From Amblyornis subalaris (taxonomy: Eukaryota; Chordata; Aves; Passeriformes; Ptilonorhynchidae): a DNA stretch of 64,000 bases. Position 1 is the first letter of the stretch, and every line of letters begins with the position of its first letter. Below are positions 1-11,420 of this stretch, piece by piece. The stretch spans positions 6,199,634-6,263,633 of the forward strand of contig JACAXG010000018.1 in the NCBI GenBank assembly GCA_018881555.1, in the 5' to 3' direction. The notes beneath the pieces were generated by a model, which saw only the letters and a program-made list of their open reading frames with translations, ran no database searches and was not told the DNA's origin. The position numbers and the translations under genes are program-made.

Positions 1-2689
1 TTAAACTGTAAGGCATAGGAATATTTTATGCATTTATCTGATAAAGAACATTCTAATCAATTTCTCTCTCCCATTAAATATTTTTGCTTTGCTACCAGTC
101 CATCTTATAANTGTCTCCTATTTACTATTTTTTTTGTAAAGAAAAGATTGTCCAGTCTCCTTTCCTCCTACCTTTTCCCTTGCAAACCACCTCAATTTTC
201 CCTTAGCACTTTATTCACCCATATTAATATTTAAGCTCTTAAAAAAGTTACTTGATTTTTCAATATTTTTACGAAGTCAATAGAGGGTGTGGAGAATTGT
301 CTCTTTCAGGCCTAACATTGTGACCAAATCTGGAATTACAAATATAACCTGAGTCACATATTTTGGAGAGAGACATTCTAGCTATGTATTACTCCTGCAG
401 AGAGCCACGTTCTCTTGTGATTTCACCTGAATTGTATGGGAGTAATTAAGATTAATTTTGTTTTTTAAAAAAGCAAACTTGCAAACTCTTGCCATTGATC
501 TAATCTCATTTTAATGTTAATATTTAATTCATACAAACTCTTACCTNCTCTGTTTCACTGGTCTTGCTGCATTACTGTCAGTATTTTTAATAAGGAAATA
601 ACAGATTCTATAATTGCTTCTACAAAGTAGAAGGGAAGTGGCTATTAAATGTGTTTTCACCAAGGTTGCTATTTCTCATCTAACACACAAATACAACATT
701 CATGTTCTAACCCTAGCAGTGCCCTCTGGAGCTGTTGTGCTGTGTCTGTTACTCCATTGACCAAAGATAAAATATATAACTCTCAAGCATTAAATGCTAG
801 GTTTAGGTCAAGTTTATTTTGTTTTGGTGTCATTTTGTATTTAGAAACCAATTCTTGCATTATCAGGTTAATCTTAAAAAAACCCAACCCAAAACAAACA
901 AACAAACATAACCCCCAAACAAAAATGTCATAGCTCCTCTCAGTTAGTCTGAACAGCTCCTGAACTTTGTGTTGAATATAATAAGTTTTCATTCTTCCTA
1001 TTCAGATATATAATAGTAGATNTTATCTAATCTATCTATTATCTATGTGGTTTTTAAAATCTTATACAAAATTACTGCAAAATTGTTGGTGAGAGTAGAG
1101 CTAGACAGAGAAAAATGAGATACAGATATAGTAACAAAATCAAGAACTAATTAGAGCTCAATTGGAANAGCTCTCTAATAGATTATGGAGGAATGAAAAC
1201 TAATGACATCTTATACAAAATTGCAATTGTTTTTATGGAGTACATCTCATTGAGCAGGTTATTAATGTATTCAGGTAAATGACCTAAACATAATTTCTCT
1301 ATATATACAGATATCCAAAGGAAGAATGACTGGATTGAAGATGCTGTGGTTGGATTGCTTTGTTGCAGTGACTCAAAATAACAAAATCTGCCTCAGAGAC
1401 CATTGAAATTGACATACATTGGTTTCCAGGCTGCTCTGNTTTATACTGGGGATATTAAATGGTTCCAGAACCTCTGGAATCAGGATGGCAAAACATTTCT
1501 ACCCCTGGTCCTTGACTTCTGCATCCAAGAGAGACTGATCTGACTCAGAAATGGTAATGCTGTCCTGAAGTATTCAAGTTTATGGGATGGCTATTCATAT
1601 TTGCGTACAGCTGAAGATCTCAGACACTGAATGTTGTGTAGGAGAACCATCGGTTCAGAAATACTTTTGTATCTTTTCTTCATGTGACCTCTTCTCTTAC
1701 ACTGATATTCATAGGTATNTTCCTTTCTTTCAATGATCTAAGTTATAAAATACTTTTAAAAATTGTCTTCAACATAGAAGCAGAAATAAAAACATTCTGG
1801 AATAGAAGTCATATTCACCATTTATTCATATCTCATATAGCTGTGCTGTTTGTTTTTAAGGCCACTGGCTCAGTTCTACTGTTAAAATTTATCAAATATT
1901 TAGAAGAATGATGTATAGATAGACATAAAGTTTCTCTGACACATTATAGTGCCAACGTAAGGTCACTTTAGTAAAGAACGACATTAGTAATTTATGATTA
2001 TTGTTGGGGTTTCAATGTGGCAAAAATTTCTTCATTAACGACTGAGACTTCTTTATTTATGTATATTTTTGTGAAAGTTTCTATAAACAACAGGGCTGAT
2101 GAGAAATATGTACTCATATTTTCTAGTCTTTCCAAATTTTTTTAGCCAAATTGAATCACAAGGAAGGATGCTTGTTGTCATTGACTGACTCTTTAAAGCT
2201 TAAGCAAATTAAGTAATTTATGACTTCTATTAAGTTATTTGAAGCATGATTTCACAAAAGCTGTTCAAAAAAAAAGCAACCAAAAAACAAAGAGAAATGA
2301 GAATGAGTACNGGGGCAAAATTTGTCTAGCCATTTCTATTTGTGCAAAACCGGATTTTTTAAATACCATCTCTGTTGGTATCTAAACCAAAATAAGCTGC
2401 AAGAAATCACACATCATTTTACAAAATCAAATGCAACATACTATAAATGTGAAAACTAAAATCAAACTGGGCAACATTTTCCATGTCCAACATTGTCCAG
2501 TGAAGACTACTTAATTCCACACAGCAAATTCATACAATACCTATATTTGAAATCAGAGCATACTGCATATCAGTAATGAAGAATGGATTCTTCGAGAAAC
2601 GGATTCTTGGAAAAATACTGTGTCTCTGAGGAAAGTGCTACTAGAAGCCGGTGTCTCAGTTTTGAGACAAATTTAAGAGAGGACTCTTT
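1..2689. other. Intergenic, AT-rich, no gene seen
   Basis: No exon, RNA gene or recognisable transposon was found here. Open frames are short (under 100 codons), overlap on both strands and show no known protein pattern, as expected by chance in AT-rich DNA. Apart from an A/C-rich tract near 875-925 the sequence looks unique. It is the far upstream flank of SLIT2, so it could hold distal regulatory DNA, but nothing visible proves that. Confidence 0.6.
875..925. repeat. A/C-rich low-complexity tract
   Basis: A run built from AAAC, AACCC and CAAA words, including three consecutive CAAA units. It resembles the other A/C- or G/T-rich tracts in this window (24,951, 30,493, 30,953, 41,577, 45,061 and 47,311). 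It is probably simple-sequence DNA; a link to a transposon tail cannot be shown. Confidence 0.6.
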
Positions 2690-2780
2690 GGAAATGAGTC
2701 CTCTTCTCTAAAAGGGTTCCAATAATCCCTTTCCACCAACAGGAAATGAATACTAATAGATGAAAGTGAAAAAAAACCGG

Positions 2781-2786
2781 TTTATT
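2781..2786 (-). promoter_or_regulatory. LTR poly(A) signal AATAAA
   Basis: TTTATT on the + strand reads AATAAA on the LTR strand. It lies about 86 bp upstream of the LTR 3' end, where an R-region polyadenylation signal is expected. Confidence 0.6.
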
Positions 2787-3286
2787 AACAAACAGAATGC
2801 CCACCCACAAGGCAAGGGAAAAAGTAAGTAACTGTTAAGCCTGAAACCACCAGAACTCACTTCCCCACACACACATACAGGAACAAAGACTCCAAAAGTG
2901 TCTGGAGAATGCGGCCAGTGTTGAAGGAATGCCCTTTCCTAACACATCNTCTGAGATGGCGCTGGCTTTCACACTGAGGGAAGTGGAGCTTCCACGCAGG
3001 AGTTCCAGCAGCAAGGGAAAAACTCAGTGGGCTACCTGGTGTCGACCTCTTCCCCACGGCAGTCATGGCAGATGAAACAGCGGGGCTGGAGCATTTGGTG
3101 TGCTTTCTCTCCCCAGCTTGGCTCCCCGAGGCTTGGGGTTGGGATGGAACGGCCCCACTTCCCGCCGATCCCGCTCCTGCGGTCTCGGAGCAGCAGCTTG
3201 TTCAGTTCAGCTCAAGGCAGCCAAAAGATGCTACTCCAGCTCCTCCAAGCCAGGCAAAGGAAAAGATTTTTGCCTGGGCCAAAAAC

Positions 3287-3295
3287 TGAGTCAGC
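3287..3295. promoter_or_regulatory. AP-1 / NF-E2-like site in the LTR
   Basis: TGAGTCAGC contains the complete AP-1 core TGAGTCA and the GC extension of a Maf/NF-E2 half element. It sits in the U3 half of the 740-bp LTR. Function is inferred from the motif alone. Confidence 0.4.
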
Positions 3296-3370
3296 CAGGC
3301 AGAGCAACCACGTTGCAGAGCGCAACGGAAAGCCTGGGCAGCGAGGCTTCAAAGCCGCCCGCGCTGCTAA

Positions 3371-3379
3371 GGCGGGAAA
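3371..3379 (-). promoter_or_regulatory. E2F-like site in the LTR
   Basis: GGCGGGAAA on the + strand reads TTTCCCGCC on the LTR strand, a good match to the E2F consensus TTTSSCGC. It lies about 60 bp inside the 5' end of the LTR. Confidence 0.35.
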
Positions 3380-3696
3380 CCTCCTCCCCACCCAGCAGCT
3401 CCACACTCCGCCGGTCGCGGGTCTTAAAGGTACAGGAAACGTTTTTGGGCATAAGCAGAGGATCATGGAATAGACTGTCATAATCACTCCAAGACAGCTG
3501 GACATTGTAATGTAAGACATGTTGACATCATTCAGAAGGGTGATTAAGACGAAAAATTTTGAAAATATAAGAAATTAACTAAATATTTCTAATTCAGACC
3601 TCCCATTCATTTATCTTATATGAAATGCTATAGGTAACAAATAATTCTTTCCATTTCAACAAAGGCTAGACTGCTTCGAGGGCAGGGCTACTTCCT

Positions 3697-4040
3697 TGTT
3701 GCCTTCTGATAGGAAGACAAGGCGACCTGGTTCAAGAGGCTAGCACGGCAGCCCGGCCTACCCCGTGGCCACTCGGGCCATGGACGCACAGACACCAATG
3801 TGGTGGATGGTCAAATGGTGTTTATTATCTTATCTCATGAGGTTAAATAGTCGAGGGGCTTCACTACGTCAGGAAAGGGGGACTGTGGGATAGCTGGAGT
3901 TAGTAAGGAGTGGAAAACTACTGGAGTTAGGAGGGTTTGCATGCTCTNATCACAAAGGAATGAAGGGAGGAAGATTCCATGCTGCTCCTGCTTTCCGTCA
4001 CATCGCGTGATCTTCCGTCCGCCTGTCCCTCTCTACCACA
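3697..4040 (-). mobile_element. Solo LTR of an endogenous retrovirus (344 bp, reverse)
   Basis: On the minus strand the element starts TGTGGTAGAGAGG and ends AAGGCAACA, with the perfect CTTCCT duplication outside. Its own strand shows a TATA-like TATTTAA (near 3841-3849), then AATAAA (+ strand TTTATT, 3821-3826), then a GC-rich region containing ATTGGTGTCTGTGCG, which resembles R-U5 of avian class II LTRs as I remember them. No internal retroviral sequence adjoins it, so it is a solo LTR. It differs in length, sequence and duplication size from the LTR about 260 bp to its left, so the two are independent insertions. Family name not assigned. Confidence 0.85.
3821..3826 (-). promoter_or_regulatory. 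LTR poly(A) signal AATAAA
   Basis: TTTATT on the + strand is AATAAA on the LTR strand, about 125 bp before the LTR 3' end and about 20 bp after a TATA-like TATTTAA. The close TATA to AATAAA spacing fits a compact retroviral LTR. Confidence 0.6.
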
Positions 4041-4063
4041 CTTCCTCTCATATGAATATTGTC

Positions 4064-4189
4064 ATACATGTGGATGTGGCATTTGAGGATGTGTTTTAGT
4101 GGTGATCATAGTGGTGGTATGTGGTGATTGACAGTTGGACTTGAAGATCTGAGAGGTCTTTTCCAACTTTAATAATTCCATGATTCCAT
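4064..4189 (+). mobile_element. CR1 LINE 3' tail
   Basis: The stretch follows the familiar CR1 3' end: GTGGATGTGGCATTTGAGGA, then a TTTAGTGGTGATCAT block, then TTGGACTTGAAGATCT and AGGTCTTTTCCAACTT. It closes with nearly two copies of the 8-mer ATTCCATG, the CR1 terminal octamer. CR1 is the dominant bird retrotransposon and is usually 5'-truncated like this one. Its start is uncertain because the 344-bp LTR ends about 20 bp to the left; the CTTCCT-to-CATACATG piece between them is not clearly CR1. Confidence 0.75.
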
Positions 4190-5201
4190 TAAACCTTTCT
4201 AACACGGCTCATTGAGTCTACAACCTCTTGTTTTAGGCTTACACTGGTGAGTGAAGTGACTGTCTATATGATACAATTATTTCACTCCTTTTACCATGGA
4301 ACAAATACTAATACAAATAGGTACTAATAAAATATAAATCAGAAGAGTACTTCATGGATTATCTCCAAAGTAATGCAAATATCACAAGAATATNTGATAA
4401 AATTGTTAAGAGTGAAAGATTATTTTTTATTGCTCTCATAAAATTTGAATTTTTCATTGTATTCAAGCACAGTTGAATCAGTTGGGTTTTTAACAATATG
4501 TATAAAACATAACTCTTTCTTCCCGGATTTTCTTTAAATACTCATCCAGTATCTTTCTGATGAACTCAACATGGACGTTTTCTTTGCATTATCCATGCTG
4601 TTAAAATTGTAAACAAATTGCTGAAAGAAAGGAGGTAGGATAAAGAAAATTATATCTCTTGTAATACACAGATGTATTATACCAGAATGATTACAGATGC
4701 TTTATTCTTTCCTAGGCTATATTTTCAAATATAATAGTGCATTTAAATCATGAAGCACAGATTAAATTCCATTTTTATTCTCTCTAGTTTTTACATTCTT
4801 TTGCTTTAAGAGTAAAATGTCAAAATTATTCTTTGAACAGATCAGAATCTCATTACAAGAGATTGCTGAGATAACGGCACCTGTCAAGTTCATATTTTGG
4901 AGGCACAAAGGTCATTGGTCTTATAATACTAGGGAAATATATTGTTACATCATGCATGCTATACCATGCACCAAAGACTTTGAGAAAGTAAATCTCTAAT
5001 TCAGGATAATGAAGGAATTACTACTAGAAGTGATCGTGATAACTGCATTGGCAATCTGACCACCACTGACCACATTCACTGCATGTTCTGCAGCCTTCTC
5101 CCAGGCTCTGTGCCAGAGTTCCCAATTTTCCTTTCACTAAACATTCATCTCTTTTGCCTACTCTTGCTAGAAACTTGTTTTCCTCTGCCAGTTTCCACCT
5201 G

Positions 5202-5257
5202 TCACCTTCTCCATCACATCCCTATTCCATCACCTTCTCCATCACATCCCTGTTCCA
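5202..5257 (+). repeat. Tandem duplication, 2 x 28 bp
   Basis: Two adjacent 28-bp units starting TCACCTTCTCCATCAC differ at a single base (CTATTCCA in the first, CTGTTCCA in the second). One mismatch suggests a fairly recent or conserved slippage event. No function is suggested. Confidence 0.9.
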
Positions 5258-5454
5258 TCAATGCATCATAAAAATGCCTATGTCATTGTGCTTTACTTAC
5301 ACGTATCATATATATATCTGCATCTTGCAGTTACCACATCTGTATTCCCCACACTTCTCCCTTCTTACTTGTATCTCCATTCCTTGCTTTCCTTTGACAT
5401 CTTCCTTTCGCTCATGGAAATAAATAATTCAGGAACTGAAGACCTGTAAAGTGT

Positions 5455-5600
5455 TTAGGATAATGAATTGCAATTGCAGGTACAATGCTGTTAAGCAACT
5501 GGACACTCGCAATTAGCAATTGATTAGCTGACAATTATGCAGGTAGGTGAAACAGATGGCTGTGCTAATCATATGCAAAAGCTGAATACATTCCTTTCTT
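5455..5600. promoter_or_regulatory. Candidate enhancer-like cluster of homeodomain and POU words
   Basis: Within about 150 bp are AATTGCAATTG, CAATTAGCAATTGATTAG, ACAATTATGCAGG, GCTAATCATATGCAAA and CAGATGG (an E-box-like word). This is a concentration of TAAT/ATTA homeodomain cores with an octamer-like ATGCAAA. Clusters like this are common in conserved non-coding elements around developmental genes. AT-rich DNA produces such words by chance, so this is a weak call about 33 kb upstream of the SLIT2 start. Confidence 0.25.
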
Positions 5601-8600
5601 CCATTTCTGTGTACACAAAAATTGACTAAATTTTTCGCCCACTATATAGAAAACCGCCTGCAGGTTTGAAATTGATTAGATTACAAAATGTACCACACTA
5701 CTTCAAGGCTAAAAAGAAAAATAATAGCAAGCCTCAAGTCACCTGACTTTGCTATATCAGATTGTACAGGGAATAAAACTGAAGGTGAAAAGCCAAATGT
5801 AAATGCTCTGATAACATTCTTCCCTACAACTCGAGGTTTAGGCAGCTGCCTCATCTCAAATCAGAGAGCATTGGATGTGTCCTTATGAAAAATTAAATTA
5901 ATGTACGTGGTTACCCTAGCAGCTGTCCCCGCTTCTGCTGAAGTCCATGAGGAAACTTCTGACGAGTTCCGTGGAAACAGGCTCAAGCCCTTAAAATTAT
6001 CCATTACAGTCTTTGTTATTCACAGTTTTCTGTCATAATTAAACTGTCTCTTAAAAAAGGAAGGAGACAACAAAGCACAGAAATAATTTTTTTAAATGGA
6101 AAAATGCTGATCCTGTATTCTGAAGTGTGCATATACTGCTTACCAAATCCTGCAACTAGCTTATGGTAAGTAGTTTCAGTGAAGTAAAAATTATAGCCTG
6201 AGTGTATATATATATATNTTTTTTTAAGAACACATAGATAATTTAATTACATCTAAACTGTACAGGCACAACACTTGAAAAAAAAAACTATATAAGCATT
6301 ATTCAAATGGTTGTTAATCTCAGAAAGTGTTTTAGTAATGTCTACTTCTGTAACAAAATTCCTGTGCTGGTTGACTCCATCTTTCAAGGAAATCTTTTTC
6401 TACGGGGCCAAGGCACTAGCTTTGTTACACTCTGGTAGGTCAGATCAGCTTCTTTATCTCCTCTCTATTGTGCAGCTAGCAAGAGAGGCAGAAGAGTCCT
6501 ATTCCTGATGATGAAACAGCTGTGTGCAACATCCACTTTTCTTTTTAAATAGACTTTTATAGAAAAAAAGAATGTAATAAAGCAAGTGTTTTTTACTGTT
6601 TAATGGCCTATAACTCAAAAAGCTGTTGAAAGTACTATGCTGAAAACTTTTTTCAGGAGGATTTTCTTCCAGGCTTGCACAACTACATTTCAGACTTCAG
6701 CACCTTAAAAACCTTAGTTTTGAATGGAAATTATTACAATAATTTTATTTTTCTGGTGTATATAATAAAAACNTCTTTCTGGAATGAAGAAAACAACAAC
6801 AACACAGAAACTGCTTTAATAATGTCCTAAAATTTAAACGCTACAATTTATAAGAATCATTCAGGTATTAACCAAAAGTTAAAANTTTTTTTTGTTTCTG
6901 CGATAAACATTAGTTTTTCATGAGCTTCTCAAAATTATTATGTAATGTTTATATCCGTGATTTCTGTGCTTCAGAGAGGAAATTTTTGATCAAATAATAG
7001 GTACCTTATCTAGAAAGCCTGTAATCTACTATTGTCTTGTTCAGGCTATATGCTCAGGTAATTGACCTGCACCTCCATACATGTCTTCAAAGAAATATAA
7101 ACTTTCTTCTTGAATTCCATTTGCTGACAGATCAGATATTTGGAAGCCAGCTGAGATTCATGGATGTATGCAACTTTATGCCAGCTGAGCAACAGACCCT
7201 AATCCCCCATCCCTCAGTTTATCTGAAAGTAAAAGACTTCTTTTCACACACCAGTTAAGTCTGCTAAGTGACAACAGTGTATTTATCCAGCACGTCATTT
7301 ACAAAACCCAAGTGCTTAAAATTGAGGAAATGAAATGTTAAGGATGCCATAAATCTTAGTGCTCAGAAGGAGTCTGAACCAACTCTTACTGAAATCCACA
7401 TGAGTCTTTCCACTTATTTGAGTCAGAGCTGGACTTAGTCCATAATAAACAAGTATTTTGTCAAATGTATGGCCAGATATGCCACTAAGGGATACTGATC
7501 TGTGCATATGAATGGCCTAATATGACAGCAGCAGTAGCAAGAGGGTGTTGTGTTTTAGACATTTGGTGTAAATACAAACTCCATGGAGAGCTCAGGAAAA
7601 ATTGCTGTAGTTATAAAACACCATTTCCCAAATGTGGATATCAGCTATCTTTTTCTTCTCTGATTTATAGTATTGCACCACTTATTCAGATCAAAGAATC
7701 TGAAACACAAGGGGAAAAGGCTGGCACTTGTTTCTTCTCACTCACCTAATATCCTTATTATCAAAGGTATGAATGATCTATCACTTTTCACTACCTGCAA
7801 TCTATGTACTTCACAACCCTCCAAAGAAATAAGGCTTTTTTTCAAGCATTTGAATAAATGCACAACTAGGTAGTAAAAAATTGTAGCACAGTATGTACAA
7901 AAGTAGTTCGTCTTTCTCATTTATTGAGTACTCAGTTCATTTTTAACCCACGGAACTACAGAATTCTTGTAATAGCTTTATGTGAAGCAGTCTTATACAA
8001 AATTAGTAATAAGGAAGCATATCTTCTCTCTACCCAGCTTGCTAGCACACACTAACTTTGAGCATCTTACAGTAACTATCCTTAGCATACTAACCTTAGT
8101 ATCTTATATGCAGGCAAAATCCTTTCAGACTTATTCATTCTACTGCATGGCAAACTCTCNTTAACGATATGATTAAGGAAAAAGGACTTGAAGGACTCTG
8201 AGCTTACCTCTTCTGAGGGTGAGTAATTACTTCACATTTATTTTTTTCTTAAAGATTGTTAAGATGTCATTAACCTTTCTAAATTCAAATAATAAAGATA
8301 TGACTAAAATAGAGTAGAAATATTCAAGCAGGACTCAAGTTAGTAGTTAAAAGTTTGCTCTCACATAGACAGGATTTCTAGTGGCACAAAGCTCTTTATG
8401 GAAAAGAACCAATGGGAGAAGCCCCTATGGAAACATCATTAAAATGCAGCTGGTCCAAACCTGTGGACTTGTCAAAAAGTATATCAAAGAAACTTCTATG
8501 AGACAGTGACAAAATTAGTCCACCATAACTCAAATTACACAGATCTAAAGGCCCCATTTTTTCTGTATCAAACTCACATTGCTAAAATGTATTTTTTGAT

Positions 8601-10829
8601 TCTTCTAGGTAAACTGCTAGGTGATTCTATAGACTCAGTTTTCATGACTTTTCTTGAAGGAAAAGTTAGTAATTAGGAAAGAAAATTATAGAATAATATA
8701 TTCTCCAGAGATGTTTGCATAATAGTACAATCAAATGATAATAGAACTGATATTTTACAGGAGCACTCCAACCGGTTTNATTTATCCAGACAAGAGAGGT
8801 AGCTTGAGGCTATGATCTTCAACACTGAAACATATATATCCAGGAGAATAACAGATACTATCACAATATGCTGAAGAATTCTTGTTTTTCTCCTGGAAAT
8901 GAAAATATGTTAGATACAGTTTATATCAAGGAAATCCAGCAACTTCCTTAAGAAATAAAATAAATTCAGTCCCTGAAATACTTATAATTTATTATAGCTT
9001 TGATACAACTAGTGAGACAAAAAGAGAAGGTGTTGCAATATATATGTTCATTGTATTTCCAATCTGCTTACCTCCCACCCAGTTTGTGGTTTTGTATATT
9101 CAACATGTTAGCTCTGGCTCAGCACTACAGGCTGCATCTGGCTCCTTAAATCCGTACACAATGTATACTGTATTGTATGTTAAGCCTGATGCAAAGCATG
9201 ATATGTTTTTACTTATTTGAACCCAAACTATAATCTTGAAGCACTCACTGGACCCAGAGCCAGACTTTTGGCACATTGGGTTGGCTTGCTTTTATCATGA
9301 ATTTTAATGGTGAAAAAATTGCATCTATTCCTGACTGCCTTTCAGCTGTTAGTCACTGCTGCATAGCTGATACCAGAAACAGATGGGGAAGAGGAGAGAT
9401 ACTCTTTTTGTAATCAGTTAGTGAACTCAGCTGGGACAACAGTTTGTGGAATAAATGGCAATGCTTTTCTGTGCTTGACCTCAATCCCAATCTCAACATC
9501 CCATGAAGAGTTTCTGAGATGGCTCTGGTTGGTTGCATAGTGCTGCACTTGAGCTGATAAGCCTCAGTGGAGATGGCACAGTTTTGTATGAAGTTAGTCC
9601 TTTTGTAGCAATTTCTGTATATGCGGAGCAATTAATCAGCAATCCAGATAAACCATCCACACTGACACTTGTGCATGTCCATACCTGAAAGGGTCTAGAT
9701 ATGCTCATTCACATGAGTACCTATGTACAATATGCAAGATACTTAGCATTATTTATATTTAGGTTTTTCTGAATTTTTACCAGATATGATTAGTTTTTCA
9801 GATATTGTGGTGGATGACACTCATTCCACTTGTAAAGTCTGTTGTGTTCAAAGAGAGCACCTAGGAAGTGGAGAGGAAAGTTTTTTGTTGAATTTTTGTT
9901 GAATTGTATAACACTCTGGAGGATAGAACCTTCTGAATGGAAGAGGGGGACTAGCCCTCTGCTGAGAGNAAATGAACATAGAAAATTACTTTGGGTAAAG
10001 AAATTTCCAAAGCTTGGTGTCATACAAGGCAAGACAAAAGACTGGTGATTATATATTCACAACTCAAATACAAAAANTTTTTCTGTAAGCCTAAAGAAAA
10101 CTTTGGAATTTTTTTAACTTAGAAACCAATTAAAGAGTTTCTCAAACCATAGTGTGTCTTCCGGAAAGGTAACAGGGGCANGAATTTTTTTTTTGAGCAT
10201 GAATCTTTTGTTTCTATTTTGTCTTACTCAAAATTCTCTCTATTCTAAATTCATTGTGCAAGCTATGCTCACATTAAGCCTAGCTTTACAGTTTTTTCTA
10301 TATTTTTTTATTTAACCTTTAGGTATCCTCTTCTGAAAGTGCAGTTACATTTGACTCCCTGCACAGCTGCATCAGGCAGGGAGAATGCTTGCTTGCAACC
10401 AGCCCCAAACCTGAGATCACAGCCTGCAGGATGGGGAATACTAGGCTGTCATTTTCAAAGTAACCTCTGAAAGAACTCTCTAGGAGGAAGCTTTTTTTCA
10501 TATGGGTTAAATATATTTAAGTAATGTCTCAAAACCTTGAATGGGAGCTTGAAGAAAAGATTCAAGTATAATTTTTCCTGGTAAGTCTTTCTTCTTGTCA
10601 AATCAATATTTTAGCTTCGTTGTGTTTTTGGTGCTCTACTACCTAAAGAAAAGCTTTTCCTAATATCTGATCTGAAATTCCAAGGTTCACTAAGTGAATT
10701 TTGCCTGTTGTTACATCAAAAATTTGTTACACATTAATGTAAAGAGCTTGACATCCTCATATTAGTAACAGTCCTTTAGGTAGTTCTAGGCAGTCACTAT
10801 GTTATCTTAAGTAAAGCCAAACTTCCACA

Positions 10830-11420
10830 ACCACACCTTTTAGCCGATGAGATCTAACACCCTAACAGTCTTTGCAGGCATCTGCTAGATCAGCCCTTTT
10901 CCAGAAGCCTGATCAAACATGGGACTGGGGCAAAACTAGGCACAATTTTTTCAGAGGGATCTTCACCAGTGGCAAATTAATGTGACCATAACTTTCCTCA
11001 ATCTGCTGGCAATGAGCCTCCTAACATAGCCCAGCATGTGATTTGCCTCACTTGCAATAAGAGTGCATCCTTGAGTTGTGATACNCAACATGGAGGTCAC
11101 CTTATCCTTCAGGCCATTTTCAGCAACCTCCTTTTCAGCCAGACATTTCTCAAACATGCACAGATGCATGGGATTTGTTGTGCTAAATGCAGCACCTTAA
11201 AAACTTCAAGGAGTTTCCATAGCTGCAGACCACAGATTTCTCAGGGTAATTTTAGACTGAGGATCTCATAATGGTGATGTAAATTGTTGCCTTAAATTAA
11301 AATAATTCACAGGATTCATTTTGTGTGATCATCCAGGTAACCGATGAAAACGTTTGATAAAAATGGGGCCCAGTATCAATACTAACACATCCTGCTGATA
11401 GTCCGTCGTTGCTCATGTTA
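10830..11420 (-). mobile_element. Degraded CR1 LINE fragment (reverse)
   Basis: On the + strand the order of blocks is that of a reverse CR1: a GCATCTGCTAGATCAG region, CTAACATAGCCCAGCATGTG, CAGATGCATGGGATTTG, then GCAGCACCTT, followed by ATCCAGGTAACCGATGAAAA and AAAAATGGGGCCCAGTATCA. The last two resemble the CR1 passage that normally precedes a GGGGGACACCACTAGTGAC-type block. Many small changes show it is old, and no frame remains usable. The subfamily and exact ends need a library comparison. Confidence 0.6.

Larger units (their letters stand above)
2695..3434 (-). mobile_element. Solo LTR of an endogenous retrovirus (740 bp, reverse)
   Basis: Read on the minus strand, the element begins TGTACCTTTAAGACC and ends GAGGACTCA, so it has the TG...CA ends of an LTR. 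It is flanked by the GGAAA duplication. It is much richer in G+C than its surroundings (about 3,030-3,430 especially), has a poly(A) signal AATAAA on its own strand (seen as TTTATT at 2781-2786) about 86 bp before its 3' end, and includes AP-1-like and E2F-like sites. No gag, pol or env remnant lies beside it, so it is a solo LTR left by recombination between the two LTRs of a provirus. The overlapping open frames of 60-148 codons within it are chance frames in GC-rich DNA. Assignment to an ERVL-like family rests only on the duplication length. Confidence 0.85.
2690..3439. repeat. 5-bp target-site duplication GGAAA around an LTR
   Basis: GGAAA occurs at 2690-2694 immediately before the TG of the LTR and again at 3435-3439 immediately after its CA. 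A perfect 5-bp duplication exactly abutting TG...CA ends is the footprint of retroviral integrase. Five base pairs is typical of class III (ERVL-like) elements, though some class II elements also give 5-6 bp. Confidence 0.85.
3691..4046. repeat. 6-bp target-site duplication CTTCCT around an LTR
   Basis: CTTCCT at 3691-3696 directly precedes the TG of the second LTR and is repeated at 4041-4046 directly after its CA. Six base pairs is the usual footprint of class II (ERVK- or alpharetrovirus-like) integrases. Confidence 0.85.
4190..10829. other. Intergenic, no gene seen
   Basis: About 6.6 kb of AT-rich DNA without a supportable exon, RNA gene or clear transposon. Open frames do not exceed about 90 codons and lack family resemblance. 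It includes a 28-bp tandem duplication (5202-5257) and a stretch rich in homeodomain-type TAAT/ATTA words (5455-5600). Otherwise I see nothing in it. Confidence 0.6.

Noticed and set aside
3027..3483. Overlapping 60-148 codon frames
   Set aside because: They lie inside the solo LTR and are chance frames in its GC-rich U3; retroviral LTRs of this kind do not encode proteins.
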